Shown here piece after piece: positions 35,223-44,049 of a DNA stretch of 64,000 nt. A program made the position numbers and the translations under genes. A model generated the notes under the pieces. It did not search any database. It worked only from the letters and a program-made list of their open reading frames with translations, and had not been told where the DNA came from. Location: positions 21,389-85,388 of the forward strand of contig NZ_JOCF01000027.1 in assembly GCF_000720635.1 (NCBI RefSeq), in the 5' to 3' direction. This DNA is from Streptomyces sp. NRRL WC-3742 (GTDB taxonomy: Bacteria > Actinomycetota > Actinomycetes > Streptomycetales > Streptomycetaceae). Position 1 is the stretch's first letter; each line of letters begins with the position of its first letter.

Positions 35223-36838
35223 CCTTGCTCGCCAGTTCCGCCACCGAGCACCGCGGCCTGACGATGTCCCTCTTCGGGCTGTTCGTGGCGGCCACCCTGG
35301 TCATCACCGTCTGGGCCGGGCGCCAGAACCGCAGCGCCGCCGACTTCTACGCCGGCGGCCGCGGCTTCACCGGCTTCCAGAACGGCCTGGCCATCTCCGG
35401 CGACTACATGTCCGCCGCGTCCTTCCTGGGCATCGCCGGCATCATCGCCCTCAACGGCTACGACGGGTTCCTCTACTCGATCGGCTTCCTGGTCGCCTGG
35501 CTGGTCGCCCTGCTGCTGATCGCCGAACCGCTGCGCAACTCCGGCCGGTTCACCATGGCCGACGTGCTCGCCTTCCGGATGCGCCAGCGGCCGGTGCGCA
35601 CCGCGGCGGGCGTCTCCACCATCGTGGTGTCGATCTTCTACCTGCTCGCCCAGATGGTCGGCGCCGGGGCCCTGGTGGCCCTGCTGCTCGGCGTCACCGG
35701 GGACGGCGCCAAGCGCTGGACCATCCTCGCCGTCGGCGCCCTGATGATCATCTACGTGGTGATAGGGGGCATGAAGGGCACCACCTGGGTGCAGATCGTC
35801 AAGGCCGTGCTCCTGATCGCCGGCGCCGCCCTGATGACCGTCCTGGTGCTCGCCAAGTACCACTTCAACCCCTCCGAGCTGCTCGGCGCCGCCGCCGACG
35901 CCAGCGGAAAGGGCGCGCAGTTCCTCGAACCCGGGCTCAAGTACGGGGCGAACAACACCTCCAAACTGGACTTCATCAGCCTCGGGATCGCCCTGGTGCT
36001 CGGCACCGCGGGCCTGCCGCACATCCTCGTGCGCTTCTACACCGTGCCCACCGCCAAGACCGCCCGGAAGTCCGTGCTCTGGGCGATCGGCATCATCGGC
36101 GTCTTCTACCTGATGACCCTGGCCCTCGGCTTCGGCGCGGCCGCGCTGGTCGGCAGGAAGGGCATGGCGGCCGTCGAGGGCAAGACCGTCTCCGGCAACA
36201 CCGCGGCGCCGCTGCTCGCCGAGCAGCTCGGCGGCGGCACCGGGACCACCGGCGGGGCGGTGATGCTCGCCGTGATCTCGGCCGTCGCCTTCGCCACCAT
36301 CCTGGCCGTGGTCGCCGGGCTCACCCTCGCCTCCTCCGCCTCCTTCGCCCACGACCTCTACGCCAACGTGATCCGGCGCGGCAAGGCCAGCGAGAAGGAG
36401 GAGGTGCGGTCCGCGAAGTGGGCGGCCGTGGCGATCGGCGCGGTCGCCATCGTGCTCAGCCTCTACGCGGGCAAGCTCAGTACCGCCGCCCTCGTCGCCC
36501 TGGCGTTCGCGGTGGCGGCCTCGGCGAACCTGCCGACCCTGCTCTACTCGCTGTTCTGGAAGCGCTTCAACACCGCGGGCGCGGTCAGCTCCGTCTACGC
36601 CGGGCTGATCTCCTCCGTGGTGCTGGTGATCTTCTCCCCGGTGCTCTCCGGGGGCAAGAACTCCCTGTTCCAGGGCGTGGACTTCCACTGGTTCCCGCTG
36701 GAGAACCCCGGGCTGGTCTCCATCCCGGTCGGGTTCCTGGCGGGCTGGATCGGCACCCTGCTGTCCGGCGAGCCCGCCGACGAGGCGAAGTACGCTGAAC
36801 TGGAGGTCCGCTCACTGACCGGACTGGGCGCCCATTGA
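35219..36838 (+). CDS. actP: Cation/acetate symporter (ActP-like, SSS family)
   Basis: A 539-residue sodium:solute symporter with about 13 membrane spans. Family features include [39 protein letters not shown] (sodium-site region) and [19 protein letters not shown], the last strongly typical of the acetate/glycolate permease group. It takes up acetate, propionate or pyruvate. The ATG overlaps the DUF485 stop (ATGA, 35219-35222). A CRP-like site upstream fits carbon-source control known for acs-actP in E. coli. The substrate choice is inference from family motifs. Confidence 0.9.
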   Translation: MTLLASSATEHRGLTMSLFGLFVAATLVITVWAGRQNRSAADFYAGGRGFTGFQNGLAISGDYMSAASFLGIAGIIALNGYDGFLYSIGFLVAWLVALLLIAEPLRNSGRFTMADVLAFRMRQRPVRTAAGVSTIVVSIFYLLAQMVGAGALVALLLGVTGDGAKRWTILAVGALMIIYVVIGGMKGTTWVQIVKAVLLIAGAALMTVLVLAKYHFNPSELLGAAADASGKGAQFLEPGLKYGANNTSKLDFISLGIALVLGTAGLPHILVRFYTVPTAKTARKSVLWAIGIIGVFYLMTLALGFGAAALVGRKGMAAVEGKTVSGNTAAPLLAEQLGGGTGTTGGAVMLAVISAVAFATILAVVAGLTLASSASFAHDLYANVIRRGKASEKEEVRSAKWAAVAIGAVAIVLSLYAGKLSTAALVALAFAVAASANLPTLLYSLFWKRFNTAGAVSSVYAGLISSVVLVIFSPVLSGGKNSLFQGVDFHWFPLENPGLVSIPVGFLAGWIGTLLSGEPADEAKYAELEVRSLTGLGAH

Positions 36839-36930
36839 TCGTCCCGCGTGACTATGCTGGCCCGGCCCCGCCCGTACGGCGCGGCCGGGCCGGTGCGTTC
36901 ACCGGCCGCACACTCGGGAAGGGGCGCCAC

Positions 36931-37920
36931 ATGCTGCTGGACAGCTTCGGACGACAGGCCGTCGACCTTCGGGTCTCCCTCACCGACAGGTGCAACCTGC
37001 GCTGCACCTACTGCATGCCGGAGGAGGGCCTCAGCTGGCTCGCCAAGCCCGAGCTGCTCACCGACGAGGAGATCGTCCGGCTGGTCGGGATCGCCGTGCG
37101 CGACCTGGGCGTGCGCGAGGTGCGCTTCACCGGCGGCGAGCCGATGCTGCGCCCCGGGCTGGTCGGCATCGTCGCGGCCTGCGCGGGGCTGGAGCCGAGA
37201 CCGGAGCTGTCGCTGACCACCAACGGCATCGGCCTGGGCCGCACCGCCGCGGCGCTGCGCGAGGCCGGGCTGAACCGGGTCAACGTCTCCCTGGACACCC
37301 TCGACCCCGAGGTGTTCCACACCCTCACCCGCCGCCGTCGCCTCCAGGACGTGCTGGACGGGCTCGCCGCCGCCGAGGAGGCCGGGCTGACGCCGGTCAA
37401 GCTCAACGCGGTGCTGATGCGCGGCGTCAACGACCACGAGGCGCCCGACCTGCTGGCCTGGTGCCTGGAGCGCGGCTACGAGCTGCGCTTCATCGAGCAG
37501 ATGCCGCTGGACGCCCAGCACGGCTGGGACCGCTCGGCGATGATCACCGCCGAGGAGATCCTCGACCGGCTCGGCGCGCGGTTCTCGCTCACCCCGGAGC
37601 CCTCCGCCCGCCGGGGCGCGGCACCCGCCGAGCGCTGGATCGTGGACGGCGGCGCCGGGCGGGTGGGCGTGATCGCCTCCGTCACCCGGCCGTTCTGCCG
37701 CGCCTGCGACCGGACCAGGCTCACCGCGGACGGGCAGGTGCGCAACTGCCTGTTCGCCACCGAGGAGAGCGACCTGCGCGCCGCGCTGCGCTCGGGGGCC
37801 GACGACGCCGAACTGGCGGCGCTGTGGCGGGCGGCGATGTGGGGCAAGAAGGCCGGGGCCGGGATCGACAACCCCGAGTTCCACCAGCCCGAGCGGCCGA
37901 TGTCCGCGATCGGCGGCTAG
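36931..37920 (+). CDS. moaA: GTP 3',8-cyclase MoaA (molybdenum cofactor biosynthesis)
   Basis: A 329-residue radical SAM enzyme. CNLRCTYC near residue 20 binds the SAM [4Fe-4S] cluster, and a second C-terminal cluster uses [18 protein letters not shown] near 255-275. It ends with the GG pair (SAIGG) required for activity in MoaA. With MoaC it converts GTP to cyclic pyranopterin monophosphate. The ATG at 36931 follows GGGAAGGGG; longer in-frame starts add a non-conserved Arg/Pro-rich segment. No other moa gene is adjacent. Confidence 0.95.
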   Translation: MLLDSFGRQAVDLRVSLTDRCNLRCTYCMPEEGLSWLAKPELLTDEEIVRLVGIAVRDLGVREVRFTGGEPMLRPGLVGIVAACAGLEPRPELSLTTNGIGLGRTAAALREAGLNRVNVSLDTLDPEVFHTLTRRRRLQDVLDGLAAAEEAGLTPVKLNAVLMRGVNDHEAPDLLAWCLERGYELRFIEQMPLDAQHGWDRSAMITAEEILDRLGARFSLTPEPSARRGAAPAERWIVDGGAGRVGVIASVTRPFCRACDRTRLTADGQVRNCLFATEESDLRAALRSGADDAELAALWRAAMWGKKAGAGIDNPEFHQPERPMSAIGG

Positions 37921-37938
37921 GGCTCGGCGGCTAGGGCT
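37911..37938. repeat. Perfect 14-bp tandem duplication over two convergent stop codons
   Basis: CGGCGGCTAGGGCT occurs twice without a gap. The first copy contains the MoaA stop TAG and the second the TAG (as CTA) of the leftward zinc-binding protein. Confidence 0.9.
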
Positions 37939-38146
37939 CGGCCGTTTCGGGGGTCCAGTCGGCGAAGGCGACGACCTCCTTGAGGAAGCCGCGCACGCCC
38001 AGGAACTGCGAGAGGTGCTCGCGGTGCTCGTCGCAGGCGAGCCAGGTCTTGCGGCGGTCCGGGGTGTGCAGCTTGGGGTTGTTCCACACCAGCACCCACA
38101 GGGCGTCGGCCCGGCAGCCCTTGGCGGAGCAGATCGGGGTGTCCAT
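37931..38146 (-). CDS. Small conserved protein with Cys/His zinc-ribbon-like motif
   Basis: A 71-residue protein. C-x4-C near the N-terminus (ICSAKGC) and a C-x2-H-x2-H group (LACDEHREH) in the middle could form one zinc site. W-rich strands (ALWVLVWNN) lie between. I recall that relatives are sometimes labelled acetone carboxylase in databases, without support that I can see. Function unknown. The ATG at 38146 has GAGGA 7-8 nt upstream; a GTG at 38182 is in frame. Convergent with moaA. Confidence 0.7.
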   Translation of the reverse strand: MDTPICSAKGCRADALWVLVWNNPKLHTPDRRKTWLACDEHREHLSQFLGVRGFLKEVVAFADWTPETAEP

Positions 38147-38228
38147 CGGGCCGTCCTCGGAACTCGGCGGGTGGTTCTGCACCGCCAGTCTGTCACGCGG
38201 GTTCGGCCGCCCGGGAAGCGGGCATGGC

Positions 38229-38264
38229 GACGCCGGGCAGCCACGGGGGGAGCCGCCCGGCGTC
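38229..38264 (-). terminator. Hairpin after the DUF3099 gene
   Basis: A 10-bp perfect stem (38229-38238 with 38255-38264) with a 16-nt loop. It lies about 150 nt downstream of the leftward DUF3099 stop codon. The intervening 38330-38400 stretch is unusually A+T-rich and may carry a promoter for the small zinc protein. Confidence 0.5.
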
Positions 38265-38410
38265 GGTCCGTCGCTCCGACGGGGGATGCGGAGCGCGTAC
38301 GCAGTATGTCACGTCGAGGGGCTCGGTTGGGGAGGTCCTGCAAGATTAATCTGAGGTTCTTTTGAGCTTTCCGGTTGCCATTTCCGAATGGAAACGTACA
38401 GAACGGTCAG

Positions 38411-38788
38411 TCAGTTCACGTCCCGTGAAGATTCGGTGGTGTTCTTCTCCGCCCCGCCTGCACCGGCCGCCGCACCCGCACCACCGCTACCACCGGGGCC
38501 CAGCATCAGCGGGGTGCCGGCCGGGATGTCGAAGGTGCTCGGCAGGCCCGGGGCCCGCTCCCGGCCCGCGTTGGCGACCAGCACCGCGAAGTACGGCAGC
38601 AGCACCGCACCCGCCAGGGCCCCGAAGGCCAGCCAGCGCTGGACGTCCCACAGCACCACGGCCAGCAGTACGCACACGGTGCGCAGCAGCATCGAGACGA
38701 CGTACCGGCGCTGTCGGCCCCTGACGTCCTCGCTGAGGCTGCTGCGCGCCCCGGTGATCCGGTAGACCTCGTCGCCGCTCTTGCCCAT
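38411..38788 (-). CDS. DUF3099 domain-containing membrane protein
   Basis: A 125-residue protein with a short cytoplasmic N-terminus (VYRITGARSSLSEDVRGRQR), two membrane spans (~33-50 and ~55-72) and a Gly/Ala-rich tail. This is the DUF3099 pattern, restricted to actinobacteria and of unknown role. The ATG at 38788 has GGTGG 8 nt upstream. Confidence 0.85.
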   Translation of the reverse strand: MGKSGDEVYRITGARSSLSEDVRGRQRRYVVSMLLRTVCVLLAVVLWDVQRWLAFGALAGAVLLPYFAVLVANAGRERAPGLPSTFDIPAGTPLMLGPGGSGGAGAAAGAGGAEKNTTESSRDVN

Positions 38789-38905
38789 GTGTCCAACCAC
38801 CCTCGTCCACGCGCCCACGCGCCTCGCCGCACGACCTCCTCACGGTACGCCCGGGGGGTGGCCGCGACGAGGGCGGGTGCGCCGGATGGCGTCGTACGGT
38901 CGGTG

Positions 38906-39457
38906 CTACGAGCGACGGGAGAGGTACTGCGGGGGGACGGCGTCGGTGAGCCAGACGCCGTTCTCGCTGAGGCGGAACTCGTGCCCGGCTGCCGCCATCG
39001 CGGTGGCGTTGACCGTCAGCACCACCGGGCGGCCGTGCCGGGCGCCGACCCTGGTCGCGGTCTCGGTGTCCGCCGACAGGTGGACGTCCTGGCGGGCCAT
39101 CGGGCGCAGGCCCTCGTGGAAGATCGCCGCCAGGTGGCGGTCGGCGGTGCCGTGGTAGAGCACCGGGGGCGGCACGGCGGCGGCCAGACCGAGGTCGACC
39201 GCCACCGTGTGGCCCTGGTTCGCGCGGATCGAGAGACCGTCGGCCGAGTAGCCGAAGCGGCGCTTGTTGTTGGTGGCCACGACGTGGTCCAGCTCCGCCC
39301 TGGTCAGCCGGTTGCCCTTGGCCGCCAGCGCCGCGAGCAGCACGTCGATCCGGACCCAGCCGGCCTCGTCGAGCTCGATGCCGACCCGCTCGGGTTCGTG
39401 CCGCAGGATGCGGGAGAGCATCCTGCTCGCCTTGACCATGCGCTTCTCGTCCGTCAT
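38906..39457 (-). CDS. kptA: RNA 2'-phosphotransferase (Tpt1/KptA family)
   Basis: The 183-residue protein has the two-lobed KptA fold. The N-terminal winged-helix lobe has KASRMLSRILRHEPERVGIE with the conserved R-H pair, and HVVATNNKRRFGYSADG. The C-terminal ART-like NAD-binding lobe has VLYHGTADRHLAAIFHEGLR and ARQDVHLSAD. In yeast the enzyme transfers the 2'-phosphate left by tRNA splicing to NAD. Bacteria lack that pathway, so the natural substrate here is unclear. A GGGGGA lies in front of the ATG. Confidence 0.93.
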   Translation of the reverse strand: MTDEKRMVKASRMLSRILRHEPERVGIELDEAGWVRIDVLLAALAAKGNRLTRAELDHVVATNNKRRFGYSADGLSIRANQGHTVAVDLGLAAAVPPPVLYHGTADRHLAAIFHEGLRPMARQDVHLSADTETATRVGARHGRPVVLTVNATAMAAAGHEFRLSENGVWLTDAVPPQYLSRRS

Positions 39458-39485
39458 GTCTCTCGTATCCCCCGTTGACCAGCGG

Positions 39486-40892
39486 CTACGAAGCCTGGCT
39501 GACCGAACTCATGTTGAAGTCCGCGACACGCACGGGTGGCATCGCGGTGCGGGTGAAGTAGTCGTTCCACTCGCGGGGCAGGCAGCGCTCGGTGCGGCCC
39601 ACCTCGGTGATCCGGCCCAGGAGGTCCACCGGGGACTCGTTGAACCGGAAGTTGTTGACCGCGCCGACGACCTCGCCGTTCTCGACGAGGTAGACGCCGT
39701 CACGGGTCAGGCCCGTGAGCAGCAGCGTGGCCGGGTCCACCTCGCGGATGTACCAGAGGCAGGTGAGCAGCAGGCCGCGCTCGGTGCGGGCGATCATCTC
39801 GTCCAGCGTGGGAGCGGACGCCTGGTCGGCCGTCTCCAGCACCAGGTTGTCCACGGCCGGGCGCAGCGGCAGGCCCGTGAGGTCGGCCGCGTGGCGGCTG
39901 GTGACCAGGTCGTTGAGCACGCCCTCGCGCAGCCACTGGGTGGCGGTGATCGGCAGGCCGTCGTCGAAGACCGAGACGTCCCCGCCGCTGGAGTGGGTGA
40001 GGACGAACGGAGCGGCCTCGAGCCCCTCCTCGTGCGGGTCGGAGCGCAGGGTCAGCGGCAGCGGGCTGAGCTTCTCGCCGACGCGGGTGCCGCCGCCGGG
40101 CTTGGAGAAGACGGTGCGGCCCTCGTGGGCGTCGCGGCCGCCCGAGGACCAGTTGAGGTAGATCATCAGGTCGGCGACGGCCGAGGGCGGCAGCAGCGTC
40201 TCGTAGCGGCCGGCCGGCAGGTCGACCCTGCGCGCGCCCCAGCCCAGGCGCTTGGTCAGCTCGGTGTGCAGGGCGGGCAGGTCGACGTCCGTGAAATCCC
40301 GGGTGGCAGCGCCGGCCCAGGCCGAGCCGGACAGGTCGGCCGTCTTGGCGTTGATCTCGACCATGCCGGTGGGCTGGTCGTGGCGCAGCCGCAGGCCCGT
40401 GGAGCTGCCGAGGTAGCTGGTGACGACCTCGTGCCGGGCGAAGCCGTACAGCAGCTCGCCCTGGGCGGCGGCGCGGGCGAAGGCTTCGCCCAGGGCCGGG
40501 CCGAAGGCGTCGAACACCGCGATGGAGGTCTCCGCCGGGGGCTCGGTGAAGCCCGGGGAGACCGGCCGGCCGGCGGCCAGCGGCTGGGCGTCCTCGGCGG
40601 GGCCCGCCGCACGCGCGGCGTCCTCGGCGGCGCGGACCAGCGGCTCGACGTCCTCGGTGGTGACGGCCTCGCGGGAGACCACGCCGGAGGCGGTGCCCTC
40701 GGCGCCGTCGACGGTGGCGATCACGGTGAGGCGCCGGCCCCGGGTGACGCCGTTGGTGGTCAGGGCGTTGCCGGCCCAGCGCAGGTTGGCGGTGGACTCC
40801 TCGTCGGCGATCACCACGCAGCCGTCGGCGCGGGAGAGGCTCAGCGCCAGCTCGACGAGGTCGTGGGGCCGGGTCGTGGTCAGGTCGGTCAT
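39486..40892 (-). CDS. tldE: Metallopeptidase TldE/PmbA-like subunit
   Basis: A 468-residue TldD/PmbA-family protein. It lacks the metal-binding HExxxH seen in its partner and so is the TldE-type subunit. Recognisable blocks are NLRWAGNALTTNGVTRGRRL, GSSTGLRLRHDQPTG and GLTRDGVYLVENGEVVGAVN. TldD and TldE form a heterodimeric protease that processes peptides, for example leader peptides of microcins. It follows tldD and their codons overlap by one base, so they are co-translated. Confidence 0.92.
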   Translation of the reverse strand: MTDLTTTRPHDLVELALSLSRADGCVVIADEESTANLRWAGNALTTNGVTRGRRLTVIATVDGAEGTASGVVSREAVTTEDVEPLVRAAEDAARAAGPAEDAQPLAAGRPVSPGFTEPPAETSIAVFDAFGPALGEAFARAAAQGELLYGFARHEVVTSYLGSSTGLRLRHDQPTGMVEINAKTADLSGSAWAGAATRDFTDVDLPALHTELTKRLGWGARRVDLPAGRYETLLPPSAVADLMIYLNWSSGGRDAHEGRTVFSKPGGGTRVGEKLSPLPLTLRSDPHEEGLEAAPFVLTHSSGGDVSVFDDGLPITATQWLREGVLNDLVTSRHAADLTGLPLRPAVDNLVLETADQASAPTLDEMIARTERGLLLTCLWYIREVDPATLLLTGLTRDGVYLVENGEVVGAVNNFRFNESPVDLLGRITEVGRTERCLPREWNDYFTRTAMPPVRVADFNMSSVSQAS

Positions 40893-42487
40893 CAGTGACC
40901 CGCCTCCTGCTGGGTGTTGAGCACGTTGACGTTGCGGAACAGCGCCGAGGGGCAGCCGTGGCTGACGGCAGCGACCTGGCCGGGCTGCGCCTTGCCGCAG
41001 TTGAAGGCGCCGCCGAGGACGTACGTCTGCGGGCCGCCGACGGCCGTCATCGAGCCCCAGAAGTCGGTGGTGGTGGCCTGGTAGGCGAAGTCCTTGACCT
41101 GGCCCGCGAGTTCGCCGTTCTTCACGGCGTAGGCGCGCTGGCCGGTGAACTGGAAGTTGTAGCGCTGCATGTCGATGGACCAGGAGCGGTCGCCGACGAT
41201 GTAGAGGCCGTTCTCCACCTGGGAGATCAGCCCGGCGGTGTCCGGGCCGCCGGCGGCGGGCTGCAGCGAGACGTTGGCCATGCGCTGGACGGGCACGTGC
41301 GCGGGGGAGTCGGCGAAGGCGCAGCCGTTGGAGCGCTCGAAGCCCTTCAACCTGGCCATGCCGCGGTCGAGTTGGTAGCCGACCAGGGTGCCGTCCCTGA
41401 CGAGGTCCCAGGACTGGGTCGCCACGCCCTCGTCGTCGTACCCGATGGTGGACAGGCCGTGCTCGGCGGTGCGGTCACCGGTGACGTGCATCAGCTCGGA
41501 GCCGTACTTCAGCGAGCCGAGCTGGTCAAAGGTGGCGAAGGAGGTGCCGGCGTAGGCGGCCTCGTAGCCGAGGGCGCGGTCCAGCTCGGTGGCGTGGCCG
41601 ATGGACTCGTGGATGGTGAGCCACAGGTTGGACGGGTCGATGACCAGGTCGTAGCGGCCGGCCTCGACACTGGGGGCCTTCATCTTCTCGGCCAGCAGGA
41701 CGGGGAGCTCGGCGAGCTCGGCGTCCCAGTCCCAGCCCGTGCCCCGCAGGCCCTGTCCATCAGGGGACGACCCCCGGACCCCCGTGAGATATTCGAAGCC
41801 GCGGCCCACCGGCGGGGCCAGGGTGGACATGGTGTCGAAGGCGCCGGTGCGCTCGTCGACGGAGGTGGCCTCCAGGCCGGGGTGGAGCCGGATGCGCTGC
41901 TGGGTGGTGACCGTGCCCGCGGTGTCCGCGTAGAACTTGTTCTCCTGGACGGTCAGCAGGCTCGCCTGGACGTGGGAGACGCCCTCGGCGGCCAGCAGCC
42001 GCGAGCTCCACTCGGCGAGCAGCGCCGTCTTCTCGGCGTCCGGCACCTCGAAGGGGTTCACCTCGTAGGAGGAGACCCAGGTGACGTCCCGGTGGACGGG
42101 CTCGTCCGCCAGCTCGACCCGCTCGGTGGAGCCGGCCGCCCGGCTGATCCCGCCCGAGAGGCGGGCGACGGCGACGGCCTGCTCGGCGACCCGCACGGCC
42201 GCGCCGGGGGTGAGGTCCACACCGGCGGCGAAGCCCCAGGCGCCGTCCAGCAGCACCCGGACGGCGAAGCCGAGCTGGACGCTGTCGGAGGTGCCGGCCG
42301 GGCGGGCGTCGCGCAGCCGCCAGGAGGCGCTGCGGACCCGCTCCAGGCGGAAGTCGGCGTGGGTGACGCCGAGTTCACGGGCCCGGGTGAGGGCCGCGTC
42401 GGCGAGGGTGCGCAGGGGCAGGGCGAGGAACAGCTCGTCGACGGCGCGCCCGTCAGGGGCGCGGTCGGCCGGAGGGATCGGAGGCAA
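40892..42487 (-). CDS. tldD: Metallopeptidase TldD-like subunit
   Basis: The 531-residue catalytic partner of TldE. The metal site is HESIGHATE (HExxxH) near residue 280, and the late Cys/His region is GGAFNCGKAQPGQVAAVSHG. Compared with the streptomycete sequences I remember, the block EYLTG-TGWDWD is interrupted by 13 extra residues (VRGSSPDGQGLRG), encoded near 41740-41785. The start is uncertain: TTG at 42487 has GGGAG 5 nt upstream, whereas ATGs at 42547 and 42550 are in frame with a weak GGGAA. Confidence 0.9.
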   Translation of the reverse strand: MPPIPPADRAPDGRAVDELFLALPLRTLADAALTRARELGVTHADFRLERVRSASWRLRDARPAGTSDSVQLGFAVRVLLDGAWGFAAGVDLTPGAAVRVAEQAVAVARLSGGISRAAGSTERVELADEPVHRDVTWVSSYEVNPFEVPDAEKTALLAEWSSRLLAAEGVSHVQASLLTVQENKFYADTAGTVTTQQRIRLHPGLEATSVDERTGAFDTMSTLAPPVGRGFEYLTGVRGSSPDGQGLRGTGWDWDAELAELPVLLAEKMKAPSVEAGRYDLVIDPSNLWLTIHESIGHATELDRALGYEAAYAGTSFATFDQLGSLKYGSELMHVTGDRTAEHGLSTIGYDDEGVATQSWDLVRDGTLVGYQLDRGMARLKGFERSNGCAFADSPAHVPVQRMANVSLQPAAGGPDTAGLISQVENGLYIVGDRSWSIDMQRYNFQFTGQRAYAVKNGELAGQVKDFAYQATTTDFWGSMTAVGGPQTYVLGGAFNCGKAQPGQVAAVSHGCPSALFRNVNVLNTQQEAGH

Positions 42488-42613
42488 TCGGGCTCCCAGG
42501 TCGCGGAGGGTGGCGGTTCGGCGCGCACAGGGCACGCCGAACCGCATCATTTCCCGTCCACGGGGTTTCCGGCCAGCGCATTTCGGCCGGTGTCACCCTC
42601 GCCCGGACACGGC

Positions 42614-43759
42614 CTAGGAGACGGTCTCCCACCAGCCGTCCAGCTCCGGCGGGTTGTCGACGTCGACCCGCTCGCCCGGGCGGGGCACGGTCAGCTGGAC
42701 AGCCTGCGCCTTGGCCTCCTTCAGGAGGCGCTCCACCGGCTCGGCCCACGGGTGCAGGCCCAGGTTGAAGGTGCACCAGTGCACGGGCACGAGCAGGCCC
42801 CCGCGCAGGTCGCGGTGGGCGAGGACGGCGTCCTCGGGGGTCATGTGGATGTCGGCCCAGGCGGCGTCGTAGGCGCCGATCTGCACCAGCGAGGCGTCGA
42901 AGGGGCCGTGCTGCTCGCCGATGCGGGCGTAGCCCTCGAAGTAGCCGGAGTCGCCGGTGTAGAAGACCCTGCGGGTGGGGCCGGCGACGACCCAGGAGCC
43001 CCACAGGGTGGTGTTGCGGGTCAGGCCGCGGCCGGAGAAGTGGTGCGCCGAGGTGAGGGTGAGGACCAGGTCGCCGAGGGTGCAGGTCTCGTCCCAGTCC
43101 AGCTCGATGATCCGGTGCTCGGGCACGCCCCAGCGGCGCAGGTGGCCGCCGATGCCCAGCGGGACCGCGAAGGGCGCGGACTGGCTGCGCACCAGGCGCT
43201 TGACGGTGGCCATGTCGAGGTGGTCGTAGTGGTCGTGCGAGATGAGCACGGCGTCGACCGGCGGCAGCTCCTCCAGCTCGACGGGCACCGGGTGCAGCCG
43301 CTTGGGGCCGACGTGCGCGGCGGGGGAGCAGCGGTCGCTCCAGATCGGGTCGAGCAGGACCCGGAAGCCCTCCAGCTCCACCAGCGCGGAGGCGTGCCCG
43401 TACCAGGTGATCCGCACGCCCTCGCCGGCCGGGCCGTCCTCGGGGGCCGGGCGGACGGTGGGCACCGGGTGGGCGGGGACGCGGCCGTCGCGCTCGAACA
43501 TCATCCGGCGGGCGGTGCCGGCGTCGAACCCGGGCGCCTCGGAGGTGCGGGCGAGCTCGGAGGGCGCGTTATGGAAGACGCCGTCGCGGAACTGCGGCGA
43601 CTCGCGGACCCGGTCCTCGCGCTCGGCGTCGGGGCGCCGCCCGAACGCCGCCGGCAGGTCGCGCAGCGACCAGGCGGCCGCGCCGAGGCCCGCCGCCAGG
43701 GCGGCCAGGGCCAGTCGTCCTCCGCGCCGGTGGTTGCCGCCGGGCCGTGCCTTGCTCAT
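42614..43759 (-). CDS. Membrane-anchored MBL-fold metallohydrolase (NAPE-PLD/UlaG-like)
   Basis: A 381-residue protein with an N-terminal basic stretch and one hydrophobic segment (LALAALAAGLGAAAWSL), which would place the enzyme outside as an anchored or lipoprotein-like protein. The metallo-beta-lactamase metal motif is ISHDHYDHLD (HxHxDH) near residue 195; later ligands are in HHFSG, YTGDSGYF and VPVHWCTF. The pattern fits the NAPE-PLD-like group that cleaves phosphodiesters or lactones; substrate unknown. Start ATG 43759 has AAGG upstream; ATG 43774 is the alternative. Confidence 0.88.
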   Translation of the reverse strand: MSKARPGGNHRRGGRLALAALAAGLGAAAWSLRDLPAAFGRRPDAEREDRVRESPQFRDGVFHNAPSELARTSEAPGFDAGTARRMMFERDGRVPAHPVPTVRPAPEDGPAGEGVRITWYGHASALVELEGFRVLLDPIWSDRCSPAAHVGPKRLHPVPVELEELPPVDAVLISHDHYDHLDMATVKRLVRSQSAPFAVPLGIGGHLRRWGVPEHRIIELDWDETCTLGDLVLTLTSAHHFSGRGLTRNTTLWGSWVVAGPTRRVFYTGDSGYFEGYARIGEQHGPFDASLVQIGAYDAAWADIHMTPEDAVLAHRDLRGGLLVPVHWCTFNLGLHPWAEPVERLLKEAKAQAVQLTVPRPGERVDVDNPPELDGWWETVS

Positions 43760-43989
43760 GGGCGCTGCCTTCATCGCTCGCCGGGACGCCTCGGGGAGGG
43801 TACGGCCGGTCCCGGGTCGTTCCGCACCACGGGGGCAACGGGCGTCCCGGCCGTGTTGTTCCCGGACAGCCGCTTCGGTCCGGAAGGCTTTTCGAGGGGG
43901 TGCCGGGCGGGCGCGGATTGTCGGATTGCGACAGTTCCGCAGGGGTGGCGCTGTCGGAGCCCGATGCGCTGACGCCGCCGGGCGCCCGA

Positions 43990-44023
43990 TAGCGTCACAG
44001 GGCGTACGCATTCCGACGTACGC
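43990..44023 (+). promoter_or_regulatory. Candidate fabG-fabI promoter and operator
   Basis: TAGCGT (43990-43995) fits a -10. Just after the expected transcription start is a perfect inverted repeat, GCGTACG (44002-44008) and CGTACGC (44017-44023), with an 8-nt centre. A protein binding here would block initiation. No good -35 is visible. Confidence 0.45.
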
Positions 44024-44049
44024 GCTGACACACGGGAAGAGGTGGATCG

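Noticed and set aside
40895..43972. A 1,025-codon plus-strand frame
   Set aside because: Antisense to tldD and the MBL-fold hydrolase, which have clear motifs; the frame has low-complexity antisense composition and no domain.
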